A DNA stretch of 45,083 bases from CAYMTN01 sp964393335 (GTDB lineage: Bacteria; Chloroflexota; Anaerolineae; Aggregatilineales; Aggregatilineaceae), in assembly GCA_964393335.1 (NCBI GenBank), contig CAYMTN010000009.1, positions 1-45,083 of the forward strand. The letters are read 5' to 3'. This document shows positions 1 through 8,684 of the stretch, one piece after another. The notes beneath the pieces are model-generated. The model did no database searches. It was not told the DNA's origin and saw only the letters and a list, made by a program, of their open reading frames with translations. The position numbers and the translations under genes are program-made. The first letter of the stretch is position 1. Every line of letters starts with the position of its first letter.

Positions 1-576
1 ATCGGTATTCCGTGCGGGACATGGTTAGCCCTGATCCGCTTCCCCGGCAAGCGGCTGGTGAACGCCGCGATCTACACCGGCATGGGATTTCCGCCGGTCG
101 TCGCTGGCCTGGTCGTTTACCTGTTTCTGTCACGCAGCGGGCCATTCGGCGATCTCGGCTGGCTGTTCACGATCCGCGCGATGATCGTCGCACAGACGAT
201 CATCGCCACTCCGTTGATCATCGGCGTGACGATGAGCAGCGTGCAGGGTGTCGATCCGACGCTGCGGGTGCAGCTTCGTGCGTTGGGCGCTACGTCGTGG
301 CAGACGACGCTGGCCGTGCTGCTCGAAGCCCGCTTCGGCGTGATCGTCGGCCTGGTGGCCGGGTTCGGCTCGATCATTTCTGAAGTGGGCGCGGTGATGC
401 TGGTCGGCGGCAACATCGACGGTCGCACGCGCGTGCTGACGACCGCCGTCGTGCTGGAGACACGGCGCGGCAATTTTGACCTGGCGCTGGCGCTGGGCAT
501 CCTTCTGTTAGTTCTTTCGTTCATGGCGAATCTGGTCATGGCTTTTGGACAGGGCAAACTGGCCGAGTCCACCTGA
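1..576 (+). CDS. tupB: Tungstate-type ABC transporter permease, C-terminal part (TupB-like), cut by the window edge
   Basis: The frame is open from base 1, so the N-terminus lies outside the window; 191 residues are visible. It is an integral inner-membrane permease that would import an oxyanion with a binding protein and an ATPase. The sequence shows several hydrophobic spans, the permease coupling-loop region near the ATG at 232 (QLRALGAT), and the C-terminal stretch SEVGAVMLVGGNIDGRTRV followed by TTAVVLETRRGNFDLALALG. That ending is characteristic of TupB/WtpB-type tungstate permeases rather than generic ModB. Partner genes would lie upstream. Specificity for tungstate over molybdate is inferred from family resemblance. 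The stop is TGA at 574-576. Confidence 0.85.
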   Translation: MGIPCGTWLALIRFPGKRLVNAAIYTGMGFPPVVAGLVVYLFLSRSGPFGDLGWLFTIRAMIVAQTIIATPLIIGVTMSSVQGVDPTLRVQLRALGATSWQTTLAVLLEARFGVIVGLVAGFGSIISEVGAVMLVGGNIDGRTRVLTTAVVLETRRGNFDLALALGILLLVLSFMANLVMAFGQGKLAEST

Positions 577-656
577 CGAGATCATTGCGACGACCGCGTT
601 GATTGGTTAACGTTAGCGCAGCATCATACGAAGTCTCACCAACGAAAGCGGTCGCC

Positions 657-1421
657 ATGCAGCCGGTCGAGCGATACGATTTACTCGGCGTTTGGGCACA
701 CGCCTTTACAGTCGATTCATTTCTGCAGGTCATACAGGAGAGTGTTGAAGCCCCCACGCCCTGCGTGATCGGGAGTCACAACCTGCACAGCATCTACCTC
801 TATCACCACGACACAGCCATGCGTGCGTTTTTCCAGCAGGCAGCGAACTACGTTTTCATCGATGGGATGCCGCTTATTCTGTGGGGCAAATTCCTCGGAT
901 ACCCGCTGATGCGCGACCATCGATTAACGTGCGTCGATTGGGTGCCGCGCTTGATGGAGCGCAGCGCAGCCGAAGGCTGGCGCGTGTTTTACCTGGGCAG
1001 CAGACCAGGAGTCGCGGAGACAGGTGCCCGGCGATTTTGTGAGGAGTCTCCCGGCTTGATGATCCGCACGGCACACGGCTATTTTGACGTGGAAACCGGC
1101 AGCGCCGCGCTGATCGCCACCATCAACGCATGGACGCCGGATGTGTTGCTCGTGGGTATGGGGATGCCTCGCCAGGAGAACTGGCTGTTACGCCACCACG
1201 CCGCGCTGCAAAGCCCGTGTATCATCACGGTCGGTGCGGCAATGGATTATTTTGCAGGAGCCATTCCGACCCCGCCGCGCTGGATGGGGCGTTTCGGCCT
1301 GGAATGGCTGGCCCGGTTGATCGCGGAACCCCGGCGCTTGGGCAGGCGCTACCTGGTGGAACCCTGGTTTTTGCTGCCATATCTGGCTGCCGACGTAAGA
1401 AAACGCCTTGTCAGACGTTGA
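657..1421 (+). CDS. WecG/TagA/CpsF-family glycosyltransferase
   Basis: Predicted GT26 glycosyltransferase of 254 residues. It would transfer a sugar (N-acetylmannosamine or its uronic acid in characterised relatives) to a lipid-linked acceptor during cell-surface polysaccharide synthesis, at the cytoplasmic face of the membrane. Family hallmarks are visible in order: HNLHSIYLYHHD, the DGMPL motif, YFDVETG, GMGMPRQENW, VGAAMDYFAG, and the C-terminal PPRWMGRFGLEWLARLIAEP. The ATG at 657 fits the usual family N-terminus (LLGVWAHAFT); an in-frame TTG at 603 would add 18 residues without homology-like content. Neither start has a strong ribosome site. The gene overlaps the convergent glycosyltransferase by 11 bp. 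The exact sugar is unknown. Confidence 0.9.
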   Translation: MQPVERYDLLGVWAHAFTVDSFLQVIQESVEAPTPCVIGSHNLHSIYLYHHDTAMRAFFQQAANYVFIDGMPLILWGKFLGYPLMRDHRLTCVDWVPRLMERSAAEGWRVFYLGSRPGVAETGARRFCEESPGLMIRTAHGYFDVETGSAALIATINAWTPDVLLVGMGMPRQENWLLRHHAALQSPCIITVGAAMDYFAGAIPTPPRWMGRFGLEWLARLIAEPRRLGRRYLVEPWFLLPYLAADVRKRLVRR

Positions 1422-2598
1422 TGGAACGGCTGGCTAACACGGTGCGATAAATTTCCATCGTACGTTCGTAGCTGATCTGGGCCGTGTATTTTGCCTCGAA
1501 TTCGGCGCGTGCAGCCTGGCGCATGGTCTGGTACTCTGCCGGATGATTCAGCAGCCACCGCACCTTTTCGGCAAGATCGCGGGCATCCCCCGGCGCGAAA
1601 TGCAAACCGGTCTGCCCTGGAACAATAATCGAGCGCGTATTCCCCAACGCACTGCCGATGGCGGGCAGCCCCGTCGCGAATGCTTCGACCAACACCATCG
1701 GGAAGACTTCGTACGAAATTGATGGGAAAACTAACACAAACGCATCGCGCATCACGGCCAGGACGTCATCCCGTGTCAGCCGCCCCAGCCACTCGACATG
1801 CGGCATCCGTTCCGCTTGCGAGGCGACCACCGGCCCTAATGGGCCATCTCCCACGATTTTCAGGGGCAATCTTCCGCCGAGTTCGTTCCAGGCATCGAGC
1901 AGAATTTGCACGCCCTTCTCTGACGACAGCCGTCCGGCAAAAAGCGCATATCCCCCGCTTCCCGCCCCGAGTCCGGGATCAGGATGCAGAAAATTAGATT
2001 TCACCGTGATTTTTCCAGCGGGCACGCCCCCGGCAACCAGCTTCGAACGCAGGAAATCCGTGAGCGCGATATATTGATCGACGCAATTCTGCCAGGTGCC
2101 AAGCCATCGATGCGCGGTCAACATGCCTGTCATGACGGCTGTTTGCAGATGGGAGTGTCGATAACAGGCATGAACAATACCCGGCCAGGGGGGTGTTTTG
2201 CCCATGCAATCTTCGCAGACGTGCGAATCACGGAAAAACCAGCCATTAGCACAAATCAACCGGTAGTTGTGAAGCGTTTGCACGACGGGCACATCGGCCT
2301 CCTGGCAGGCATAATACACCGCCGGAGACAGCATATAATGCGTGTTATGAAAATGCGCGATGTCGGGGCGAGTCTTCCGCAGCAGGTCCCGTATGTCCTG
2401 ACGTGCACGGTTTGACCAGATCACTTGCAGAGGCAGAGCGGCTTTTTTCAGCAGAGAATAGTCCGCCGCTTCCCAGTTTGAGCGATCGTGAATAATAACC
2501 TCGTGGCCCGCGCCCTGAAGCAGCGCGACTTCCTGCTCAAAAACGGTTTCTTCTCCTCCAGGCTGGCGATACCGGCTGTGAGCGACCAGGATTCTCAT
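1411..2598 (-). CDS. GT4-family glycosyltransferase (GT-B fold)
   Basis: A 395-residue retaining glycosyltransferase of the GT4 type. The N-terminal Rossmann half begins MRILVAHSRYRQPGGEE, with the glycine-rich acceptor-side loop GGEE. The central HFHNTHYMLSP and TLHNYRLICANGWFFRD segments are typical of this group. The C-terminal half has YALFAGRLSSEKGV and the nucleotide-sugar EX7E-type motif in SYEVFPMVLVEAFATGLPAIG. Four cysteines in the middle (around CEDCMGKTP) recur in many relatives. It probably adds a hexose to a surface polysaccharide, in keeping with the WecG-family neighbour, but donor and acceptor cannot be read from the sequence. Its 3' end overlaps the convergent gene by 11 bp. 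Confidence 0.88.
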   Translation of the reverse strand: MRILVAHSRYRQPGGEETVFEQEVALLQGAGHEVIIHDRSNWEAADYSLLKKAALPLQVIWSNRARQDIRDLLRKTRPDIAHFHNTHYMLSPAVYYACQEADVPVVQTLHNYRLICANGWFFRDSHVCEDCMGKTPPWPGIVHACYRHSHLQTAVMTGMLTAHRWLGTWQNCVDQYIALTDFLRSKLVAGGVPAGKITVKSNFLHPDPGLGAGSGGYALFAGRLSSEKGVQILLDAWNELGGRLPLKIVGDGPLGPVVASQAERMPHVEWLGRLTRDDVLAVMRDAFVLVFPSISYEVFPMVLVEAFATGLPAIGSALGNTRSIIVPGQTGLHFAPGDARDLAEKVRWLLNHPAEYQTMRQAARAEFEAKYTAQISYERTMEIYRTVLASRSINV

Positions 2599-2718
2599 GT
2601 ATGCCGTCCCTTGTGCAAGATTGGGCTGTCAATCGACTGAAACAGTAGCTTATATCAATAAACGCCAAAACACCACGAGACTTCACGCGCACAGTCGATC
2701 ATCTGCCGGTTTACTGAC

Positions 2719-2753
2719 AAACCCGCCCACCGGACATTCCGGCAGGCGGGTTT
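2719..2753 (-). terminator. Hairpin terminator downstream of the DoxX gene
   Basis: Perfect 9-bp arms (AAACCCGCC at 2719-2727, GGCGGGTTT at 2745-2753) enclose a second perfect stem, CCGGA-CAT-TCCGG. Read on the minus strand it lies 25 bp after the DoxX stop codon and ends in TTTG. The T tract is short, so termination may be partial. Confidence 0.65.
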
Positions 2754-2778
2754 GCATTCGAGAGTACTGACCGGGGCA

Positions 2779-3399
2779 TCAGGCCTGATGCGTTTGGTGC
2801 GCCGGCAGCCTGCTATCTTCCTGCCGGTTGAACACCACTCCTGGCCGCCAGGGCGTCCCCAGCAAACGCAGCAGCCACCGGTCCAGACCCCACCAGCCCG
2901 CTGTGCGCCAGGCCAGGATCAGAAGCAGCGCCCCCATGAACAGAATCGGGTTGGTGCTCACGGAACCGGAAAGCAGGTAGTTCATGTTCATGAAGCTGCC
3001 AAAGAACGCCGCAATGCCAGTGAACAGACCGATAATCAGCGCAATGCCAACCAGCGTCTCGCCAAATGCCACGAGATAGCTGAAAAGATGCACGTTGGGC
3101 AGCACGACATGGCGCAAGAATGACGCGTACCAGCCCTGTACATCCGCGTGCGCGCCACCCGTTTTCGCCAGGGCACCGTTCACAAATCCTGTCAACGCGG
3201 TACCCGCTTTGCTGCCGGTCCAGGCGGCGCTGTTCAATTTATCCCAACCCGCGTTCAGCCATTCATAGCCGACGTAGAGACGCACGATCAGCCAAATCCA
3301 GGCCCAACGCACATCACCAAACAACGAACGGGCAACGGGCGGCTCTTCCAGCCGTTTTACGTAGCTTCCTTGATCCTGATTCGGGTTATTCTGACTCAT
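2779..3399 (-). CDS. DoxX-family membrane protein
   Basis: A 206-residue integral membrane protein of the DoxX/DoxD superfamily. About four transmembrane segments are visible: WIWLIVRLYVGYEWLNAGWDK, HLFSYLVAFGETLVGIALII, a central FTGIAAFFGSFMNMNYLLSGS, and PILFMGALLLILAWRTAGWW. Archaeal relatives form the small subunit of thiosulfate:quinone oxidoreductase; most bacterial members have no proven reaction, so none is assigned here. The ATG at 3399 is chosen because a clear GGAGG lies 5 bases upstream; a longer frame from 3426 would bypass it. It is monocistronic, between terminators on both sides. Confidence 0.85.
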   Translation of the reverse strand: MSQNNPNQDQGSYVKRLEEPPVARSLFGDVRWAWIWLIVRLYVGYEWLNAGWDKLNSAAWTGSKAGTALTGFVNGALAKTGGAHADVQGWYASFLRHVVLPNVHLFSYLVAFGETLVGIALIIGLFTGIAAFFGSFMNMNYLLSGSVSTNPILFMGALLLILAWRTAGWWGLDRWLLRLLGTPWRPGVVFNRQEDSRLPAHQTHQA

Positions 3400-3515
3400 C
3401 GTATCCTCCATTTCCACAGGCCCCATCCCGCCGCATTAGCATGCATAAGTAGGGGAACCGGATGGTGTTCTCATGCGATAGAACGTCTTGACGACATTCC
3501 ATTGATCTGTTTACT

Positions 3516-3539
3516 ACTATAGTTCTGTTTTTTAACAGA
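3516..3539 (-). promoter_or_regulatory. Putative promoter -10 with adjoining inverted repeat, upstream of the DoxX gene
   Basis: On the minus strand a TATAGT hexamer (3516-3521) is directly preceded by a perfect inverted repeat, TCTGTT-4 nt-AACAGA (3524-3539), in an AT-rich stretch that stands out from its surroundings. This could be a promoter with an overlapping operator for the DoxX gene, about 115 bp from its start codon. No convincing -35 hexamer was found. Confidence 0.3.
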
Positions 3540-3588
3540 TATTTGAAGGAAAGATGAAGGTTGTGTGACAATTCGGGGTATGATTCTG

Positions 3589-3638
3589 AAAAAGCTGTGA
3601 AACCGGCCCCGTAGACTGGGCAGTGCCGGTTTCACAGC
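3589..3638 (-). terminator. Strong intrinsic terminator after zwf
   Basis: A perfect 14-bp stem (GCTGTGAAACCGGC at 3594-3607, GCCGGTTTCACAGC at 3625-3638) with a 17-nt loop, followed on the minus strand by TTTTT (3589-3593). It lies 35 bp beyond the zwf stop codon. It marks the end of the long nuo/pentose-phosphate gene train. Confidence 0.88.
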
Positions 3639-3673
3639 CCGGCCAGCACAGGTGATCAGCGTCTCGACTCGCG

Positions 3674-5188
3674 CTATTCTGCGTCTCCCCCTTCGACCGG
3701 CATCATCCAGTTCCGGCCATCCTGCGCGATCAGTACTTCCGCCTGGGAAGGACACCAGATACCCGCTTTGTAATTTGGAAAATCGGGGGGAACATTTGCC
3801 CAGGCTTCAAGAATGGGGGTAATCACGCCCCAGGCAGTCTCAATCTGGTCGGCACGCATGAACAACGTCGCGTCCCCCAGAATCACGTCCAGCAGCAGCG
3901 TTTCATACGCCTCTGGCGGCGCATTGTGGAACGCCTCTTTATACGAAAACGACATTTCAACACGGCTGAGACGCACTTTAGGACCGGGACGTTTGGCCTG
4001 GAATCGCAGCAGAATGCCCTCATTGGGTTGGATACGAATCACCAACCGGTTGGGATGCCATTCGGCGTGAGCGGAGGGAGGGAAGGATTGGTGCGGTACG
4101 GGGCGAAACTGCAAGATCACCTCAGACGCTTTGATCGGCAGGCGTTTGCCCGTGCGCATATAAAACGGCACATCTTGCCAGCGCCAGTTATCTACGAAAA
4201 ACTTCACGGCGGCAAACGTTTCGATATCCGAATCCGGCGCGACATCCGGCTCCGCCCGGTAGGCAGGAACCGCCTCGCCCTCGATCCATCCCGCGCCATA
4301 CTGCCCGCGCACAGCATAACTATCGACCTGGTCGGGCGGAATAGGCCGGATAGCGTGCAGCACGTCCACTTTTTTGCTGCGGATTTCGTCCGCGTCAAAT
4401 GAAACGGGCGCTTCCATAGCTATCAAACAGAGGATTTGTAGCAGATGATTCTGAACCATATCTCGCAGCGCCCCAGTGTGGTCGTAATACCCCCCACGAT
4501 GCTCGACCCCCACCTGCTCCGCTACCGTGATCTGCACGTGATCGATATAGTTCCGGTTCCAGATCGGCTCAAAGAGCGCGTTGGCAAAACGAAACGCCAG
4601 GATGTTTTGCACCGTCTCTTTGCCAAGATAGTGATCAATCCGAAAAATCTGTGCTTCGTCAAAATGCCGGGTAAGTACCTTGTTCAGAGCGCAGGCTGAT
4701 TCCAGGTCGTGCCCGAAGGGTTTTTCAACGACCAGGCGTCGCTGCTTGTGGTCTTCGGCCAGCCTGGCGTCACCCAGGTGCGTAACCACAGACTTGATCA
4801 GCGAGGGGGGAATCGCCAGGTAAAACACGCGATGGGCCTGCGTTCCCCACGCCTCGTCCTGGCTCGCCAGCCGGTTCGCCAGTTCCTGGTAGACCTTAGC
4901 ATCGCCAAAATCGCCCGGCAGAAACGAGATGTTTCGCGCGAACTGGTCCCACTGTTTGTCACGCGCTTTGCCCCGGCGCGAGAACTGATCAACACCGTCC
5001 CGCAAACGCTTTCGCAGGTCATCGTCGCTCATTTGTTTCAGGTCAACGCCAATAATGGCAAATTGATCGGGCAGCCACCCCTCAAGAGACAGGTTGTACA
5101 AAGCCGGTGTCAGCTTGCGCCACGTCAGGTCACCGCCTGCCCCAAAGATCACGATCACGGTGGGATCGGGTTTAATTGTATCGGGCAT
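3674..5188 (-). CDS. zwf: Glucose-6-phosphate 1-dehydrogenase
   Basis: Oxidises glucose-6-phosphate to 6-phosphogluconolactone with NAD(P)+, the first step of the oxidative pentose-phosphate route, in the cytosol. The 504 residues match the family length. The N-terminal dinucleotide site reads IFGAGGDLTWRKLTPALY (residues 14-31; the usual GASGDL has become GAGGDL). VVEKPFGHD follows at 153-161, and the active-site signature RIDHYLGKE is at 183-191 with its catalytic histidine. The start at 5188 has AGGATGG 6 bases upstream. It is the last gene of the minus-strand train, 27 bp after the HAD gene and 35 bp before a strong terminator. No phosphogluconate dehydrogenase or lactonase gene is in the window. 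Confidence 0.97.
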   Translation of the reverse strand: MPDTIKPDPTVIVIFGAGGDLTWRKLTPALYNLSLEGWLPDQFAIIGVDLKQMSDDDLRKRLRDGVDQFSRRGKARDKQWDQFARNISFLPGDFGDAKVYQELANRLASQDEAWGTQAHRVFYLAIPPSLIKSVVTHLGDARLAEDHKQRRLVVEKPFGHDLESACALNKVLTRHFDEAQIFRIDHYLGKETVQNILAFRFANALFEPIWNRNYIDHVQITVAEQVGVEHRGGYYDHTGALRDMVQNHLLQILCLIAMEAPVSFDADEIRSKKVDVLHAIRPIPPDQVDSYAVRGQYGAGWIEGEAVPAYRAEPDVAPDSDIETFAAVKFFVDNWRWQDVPFYMRTGKRLPIKASEVILQFRPVPHQSFPPSAHAEWHPNRLVIRIQPNEGILLRFQAKRPGPKVRLSRVEMSFSYKEAFHNAPPEAYETLLLDVILGDATLFMRADQIETAWGVITPILEAWANVPPDFPNYKAGIWCPSQAEVLIAQDGRNWMMPVEGGDAE

Positions 5189-5215
5189 CGTCTGCCATCC
5201 TATCTTGTGTTTCGT

Positions 5216-5827
5216 TCATTCCGATTCAAGGCCCAGGTTTCTCAGGCTGCGCCGAGTCGCATCAAAACTGGTGTGCACGATTCCGTGAATGCCCAGGCTG
5301 CGCGCCACCTCTACAAACATCGCTCGATCATCAATATACACCACGTGTTCCGGGTGGGCCTGCGTCGTATCCAGCGCCATTGTGTAGATATCTCGATCAG
5401 GTTTGCGGTAGTGTACGAAACACGACGAGACAAAAAAGTCGATGAAATCACCCAGCTTGAAGGTCTGGATGCGGTGCATGGTAAGCTCACGCCCTTCGTT
5501 ACTCACCGCAACCGTCTTCAGGTGATACCGTTGTTTGAGCTGCCGTATCAGGTCGATCATGTCGGGATAGGGCTGGGACTGCTCAAACATGAACGCGCGA
5601 AATTCCTCCCGCGTAAACGTTCGTTCGCAGTGAAAGAACACACGATTCAGGTAGTCATCCAGGCTCAACTTACCCTCTTCGTAGGTATCAAACGTCAGGT
5701 GATGCCGTTCGTCCATGTCCTCACGATCAAGGCCGAACGCCTCGGCAGCCCGGTCACGGGCGAACCGGTCCCAGCCGTTTGTCAGCAGGACGCCACCAAT
5801 ATCCAGGAATAACGTTGTAATGGGCAT
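5216..5827 (-). CDS. HAD-superfamily hydrolase (subfamily IA-like)
   Basis: A 203-residue haloacid-dehalogenase-fold protein, probably a small-molecule phosphatase. Motif I is FLDIGGVLLTNGWD (residues 7-20): the nucleophile Asp is present, but the second Asp of the classic DxD is Gly, as in DxGGV-type members. Motif II is the Ser of AVSNEG, motif III the Lys of YRKPD, and motif IV YIDDR. A helical cap of about 80 residues sits between motifs I and II. It lies between tal-pgi (9 bp) and zwf (27 bp), so a sugar-phosphate substrate is a reasonable guess but is not shown by the sequence. GAGG 7 bases upstream supports the ATG. Confidence 0.85.
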   Translation of the reverse strand: MPITTLFLDIGGVLLTNGWDRFARDRAAEAFGLDREDMDERHHLTFDTYEEGKLSLDDYLNRVFFHCERTFTREEFRAFMFEQSQPYPDMIDLIRQLKQRYHLKTVAVSNEGRELTMHRIQTFKLGDFIDFFVSSCFVHYRKPDRDIYTMALDTTQAHPEHVVYIDDRAMFVEVARSLGIHGIVHTSFDATRRSLRNLGLESE

Positions 5828-5836
5828 CTGGTTACC

Positions 5837-8668
5837 TCACACGAGCGCGGCGTCAAGCGCCTGGCGCAACTGTTTCAGGCCGCGAATCACATCTGTACCC
5901 AGATCAACCTGAATCACACGGCGTTCATGCTGGCGCAGCGCCTGCAAGTCCCCCAACGCTTCTGCGTGTTTGAATGTCCCAAACGTGTACGGGGCATCAG
6001 GGACCGGCACATCATGAGGATCGGTTACAGTCAGTTGCAGAAACGCACCGTTATTCGGCCCGCCTTTGTGGTACTGGCCGGTTGAGTGTAAGAAACGCGG
6101 CCCATAACCCATCGTCGCGGCGCAATGCAGCTTATCTCGGATGACCTGCTGCATGGCGTGTAACATGCGCTCCGTTTCAGGCGTTTCAGGCAGGTACGCC
6201 ATCAGGTCAACATAATCTCCCGGTTTTGCCCGTCCCAAGAACACTGCCAGCAGTCTGTCGAGTGAACCATCTGCGGATTCAGAGGCGTAGACTGTAAGCG
6301 GTCCTTCTGTCAGGCTCGGATCACGATCAGGTAGATGGCCATCGACGGAGACTTCTTTCAGCAGCCGTTTGGTGTTGTCTTTGCTTTCCTGCACGTTGGG
6401 CTGGTCAAACGCATTGATGCCCAGAATCGCCCCGGCGACAGCCGTTGCAAACTCCCATCGGAAAAACTCCTGGGCCACGTCCAACCGGTCATCCAACTGG
6501 ATCGTCACAACCGGGTGCCCGGCCTTTTGCAGCGCCGCAACGCCCCGTTCAAGCGTGTCGTCAACGCCATCACGCAGGCGCAGATAGACAAAAAACCGAT
6601 CGTTGCCATAGGCTGACGGTTCGCCCAGCGGTTCCCCGGCCACCGGCAGCAGCCCCGTTCCCTCTTTACCTGTGCTTTCGGCCAGCAATTGTTCCAGCCA
6701 CATGCCTAACGCGGCAATCGGGACGGGCGTCAAAAACGTGATCTTGTTGCGCCCCTGACGGCCTAACTCACCCAACGCTACGCCTAACATCGCGCCCGGA
6801 TTATGCTCCAATGACACGCAGGATACACAGGCGTGCGCCATACGCAACGCGCGTACCAGCAGTTCGTCAACGTCAAGCCCCATCAGCGCCGCCGGAACCA
6901 TGCCGAAATAGGAGAGCGCCGAATAACGCCCGCCTATATCCGCGAAATTCAAGAATGTCTTGCGGAAGCCGCGCCGTTCTGCCAGATCAACCAGCGGCGT
7001 CCCCGGATCGGTGATCGCAACAAAGTTATCACCGGCCTGGTCGCCCTTGATCGCCTTGACCCGGTCATAAAAATAATCACCCAGCGCGCGGGTTTCGGCG
7101 GTCGTGCCAGACTTGCTGGCGACGATGAAGAGCGTATCGGCCAACGGAATCGCCTGCTCAATGGAGCGGATGGTCGCCGGATCGTTGGTATCCAGCACCG
7201 TCAGCGGCAGACCAGGGCTGCCCGGCGCAAATACGCGCTGGAAGCACAGTGGCGCAAGACTGCTGCCGCCCATCCCCATGTGCAGCACATGGCAGAACCC
7301 TGCCTGACGCGCGCTGGCAGCAAAGTCAAGGAGTCCTCGCATATTGTCCACCATCTTCTCGGCAACATGCAGCCAGCCCAATGCGTTGTGGATCGCGGCC
7401 TGGTCGTCGGGATCAGACTTCCACAAACTGGCATCCTTTTGCCACAGCCGCGAGACAAATCGCGCTTGTTCAAACTGGTCAAGACGTTCTTGGATGCTGG
7501 ATTGGTAGTCTCCCAACACATACGACTGGCGGTCCAGCGGCACCTCAGATGCTTTGGCTCGCTGATCCTGAAGGGCCGCCATCAACTTGTCATAGGGTTT
7601 GTTAAACTTCTCGACGCCTTCTTCTTCCAACTGCTGCGTCACTTGAGCGATATCGATGCCAAGATCGGGCAGCCGCGCCAATGCGTCACGCGCCTGGGAT
7701 ACGCCTTCCTGGAGGCGCGAAGCCGGGTTGCCGTGATCCCGGTAGGCGTTCAGCGTTTCGGTAGGAAGGGTATTCACCGTTTGCGGTCCGATCAGCGCCT
7801 CGACGTATTTCACGTCGTCGTATGCCGGGTTTTTGGTGCTCGTACTGGCCCACAACAAACGCTGCGGGCGGGCACCGTGATCGGCCAGCGCCGCGAAACG
7901 TTCGCTGTTGGTTATGTCCAGGTAAATCTGGTACGCGACCCTGGCGCTGGCGATCGCAAGTTGTCCGTGCAGCTTCCCGGCCAGTTCGGCTTGCGAGCCT
8001 TCGCCGCTCATGATATTTTCCAGCTTCGGATCGACCAGCACGTCAATCCGGCTCAGGAAAAAGCTGGCAACCGACGCCATACGATCAATCGACTTGCCCT
8101 GCTGCACGCGAGCTTCTAACCCGCTGATATAGGCATCGGCCACTCTCCGGTAGCGTGGCAGGCCGAATAACAACGTGACATTGACGTTGATCCCATCGCT
8201 GATAAGCTGTTGAACCGCGGCCAGGCCCGGTTCCGTTGCGGGCACCTTGATCAATACGTTGGGGCGGTCCAGCGCCTCCCAGAGCCGGTGCGCTTCGGAG
8301 ATAGTGCCCTGCGTGTCATAGGCCAGGTGCGGCGAGACTTCCAGGCTCACGAACCCGTCCCGGCCCTCCAATTCGTCATAGACCGGGCGAAACACGTCGG
8401 CGGCGCGCTGGATGTCGGCAATCGTAAGGGTCTGGTAAATTTCTTCGACGCTTTTACCTTCGCGTGCCAGATCACGGATTGCTTCATCATAGTCATGACT
8501 GCCGGTGATCGCCTTCTCAAAGATCGACGGGTTGGACGTCACCCCGCGCAATCCGTCTTGGTCGATCAACTGCTTGAGCTCACCTGACAGCAGCATATTG
8601 CGCCGGATGTAGTCTAACCAGATGCTTTGTCCGTATGCGCGTAGTTTCAGGAGTGGATTATCTGACAT
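5837..8668 (-). CDS. Bifunctional transaldolase / glucose-6-phosphate isomerase fusion
   Basis: 943 residues joining two sugar-phosphate enzymes. Residues 1 to about 365 are a transaldolase: DGLRGVTSNPSIFEKAI at the start, then NVLIKVPATEPG with the Schiff-base lysine at 141. Residues from about 385 to the end are a phosphoglucose isomerase with SIS folds: GMGGSSLAP, then SKSGTTAETRAL near residue 515, and QESKDNTK near the C-terminus. Fusing the two puts non-oxidative pentose-phosphate interconversion and the fructose-6-P/glucose-6-P step on one chain. Similar fusions are known in Chloroflexota and some other phyla. AGGAG 6 bases upstream fixes the start. It lies 16 bp after the usp gene and 9 bp before the HAD gene. 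Confidence 0.95.
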   Translation of the reverse strand: MSDNPLLKLRAYGQSIWLDYIRRNMLLSGELKQLIDQDGLRGVTSNPSIFEKAITGSHDYDEAIRDLAREGKSVEEIYQTLTIADIQRAADVFRPVYDELEGRDGFVSLEVSPHLAYDTQGTISEAHRLWEALDRPNVLIKVPATEPGLAAVQQLISDGINVNVTLLFGLPRYRRVADAYISGLEARVQQGKSIDRMASVASFFLSRIDVLVDPKLENIMSGEGSQAELAGKLHGQLAIASARVAYQIYLDITNSERFAALADHGARPQRLLWASTSTKNPAYDDVKYVEALIGPQTVNTLPTETLNAYRDHGNPASRLQEGVSQARDALARLPDLGIDIAQVTQQLEEEGVEKFNKPYDKLMAALQDQRAKASEVPLDRQSYVLGDYQSSIQERLDQFEQARFVSRLWQKDASLWKSDPDDQAAIHNALGWLHVAEKMVDNMRGLLDFAASARQAGFCHVLHMGMGGSSLAPLCFQRVFAPGSPGLPLTVLDTNDPATIRSIEQAIPLADTLFIVASKSGTTAETRALGDYFYDRVKAIKGDQAGDNFVAITDPGTPLVDLAERRGFRKTFLNFADIGGRYSALSYFGMVPAALMGLDVDELLVRALRMAHACVSCVSLEHNPGAMLGVALGELGRQGRNKITFLTPVPIAALGMWLEQLLAESTGKEGTGLLPVAGEPLGEPSAYGNDRFFVYLRLRDGVDDTLERGVAALQKAGHPVVTIQLDDRLDVAQEFFRWEFATAVAGAILGINAFDQPNVQESKDNTKRLLKEVSVDGHLPDRDPSLTEGPLTVYASESADGSLDRLLAVFLGRAKPGDYVDLMAYLPETPETERMLHAMQQVIRDKLHCAATMGYGPRFLHSTGQYHKGGPNNGAFLQLTVTDPHDVPVPDAPYTFGTFKHAEALGDLQALRQHERRVIQVDLGTDVIRGLKQLRQALDAALV

Positions 8669-8684
8669 AACGGTCTCCTACCAT

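Noticed and set aside
4709..5812. 367-codon plus-strand frame across zwf and the HAD gene
   Set aside because: It spans two real genes on the other strand and shows no family motifs.
6833..8119. 428-codon plus-strand frame opposite tal-pgi
   Set aside because: Arg/Gln-rich product without domains, antisense to a strongly conserved fusion enzyme.
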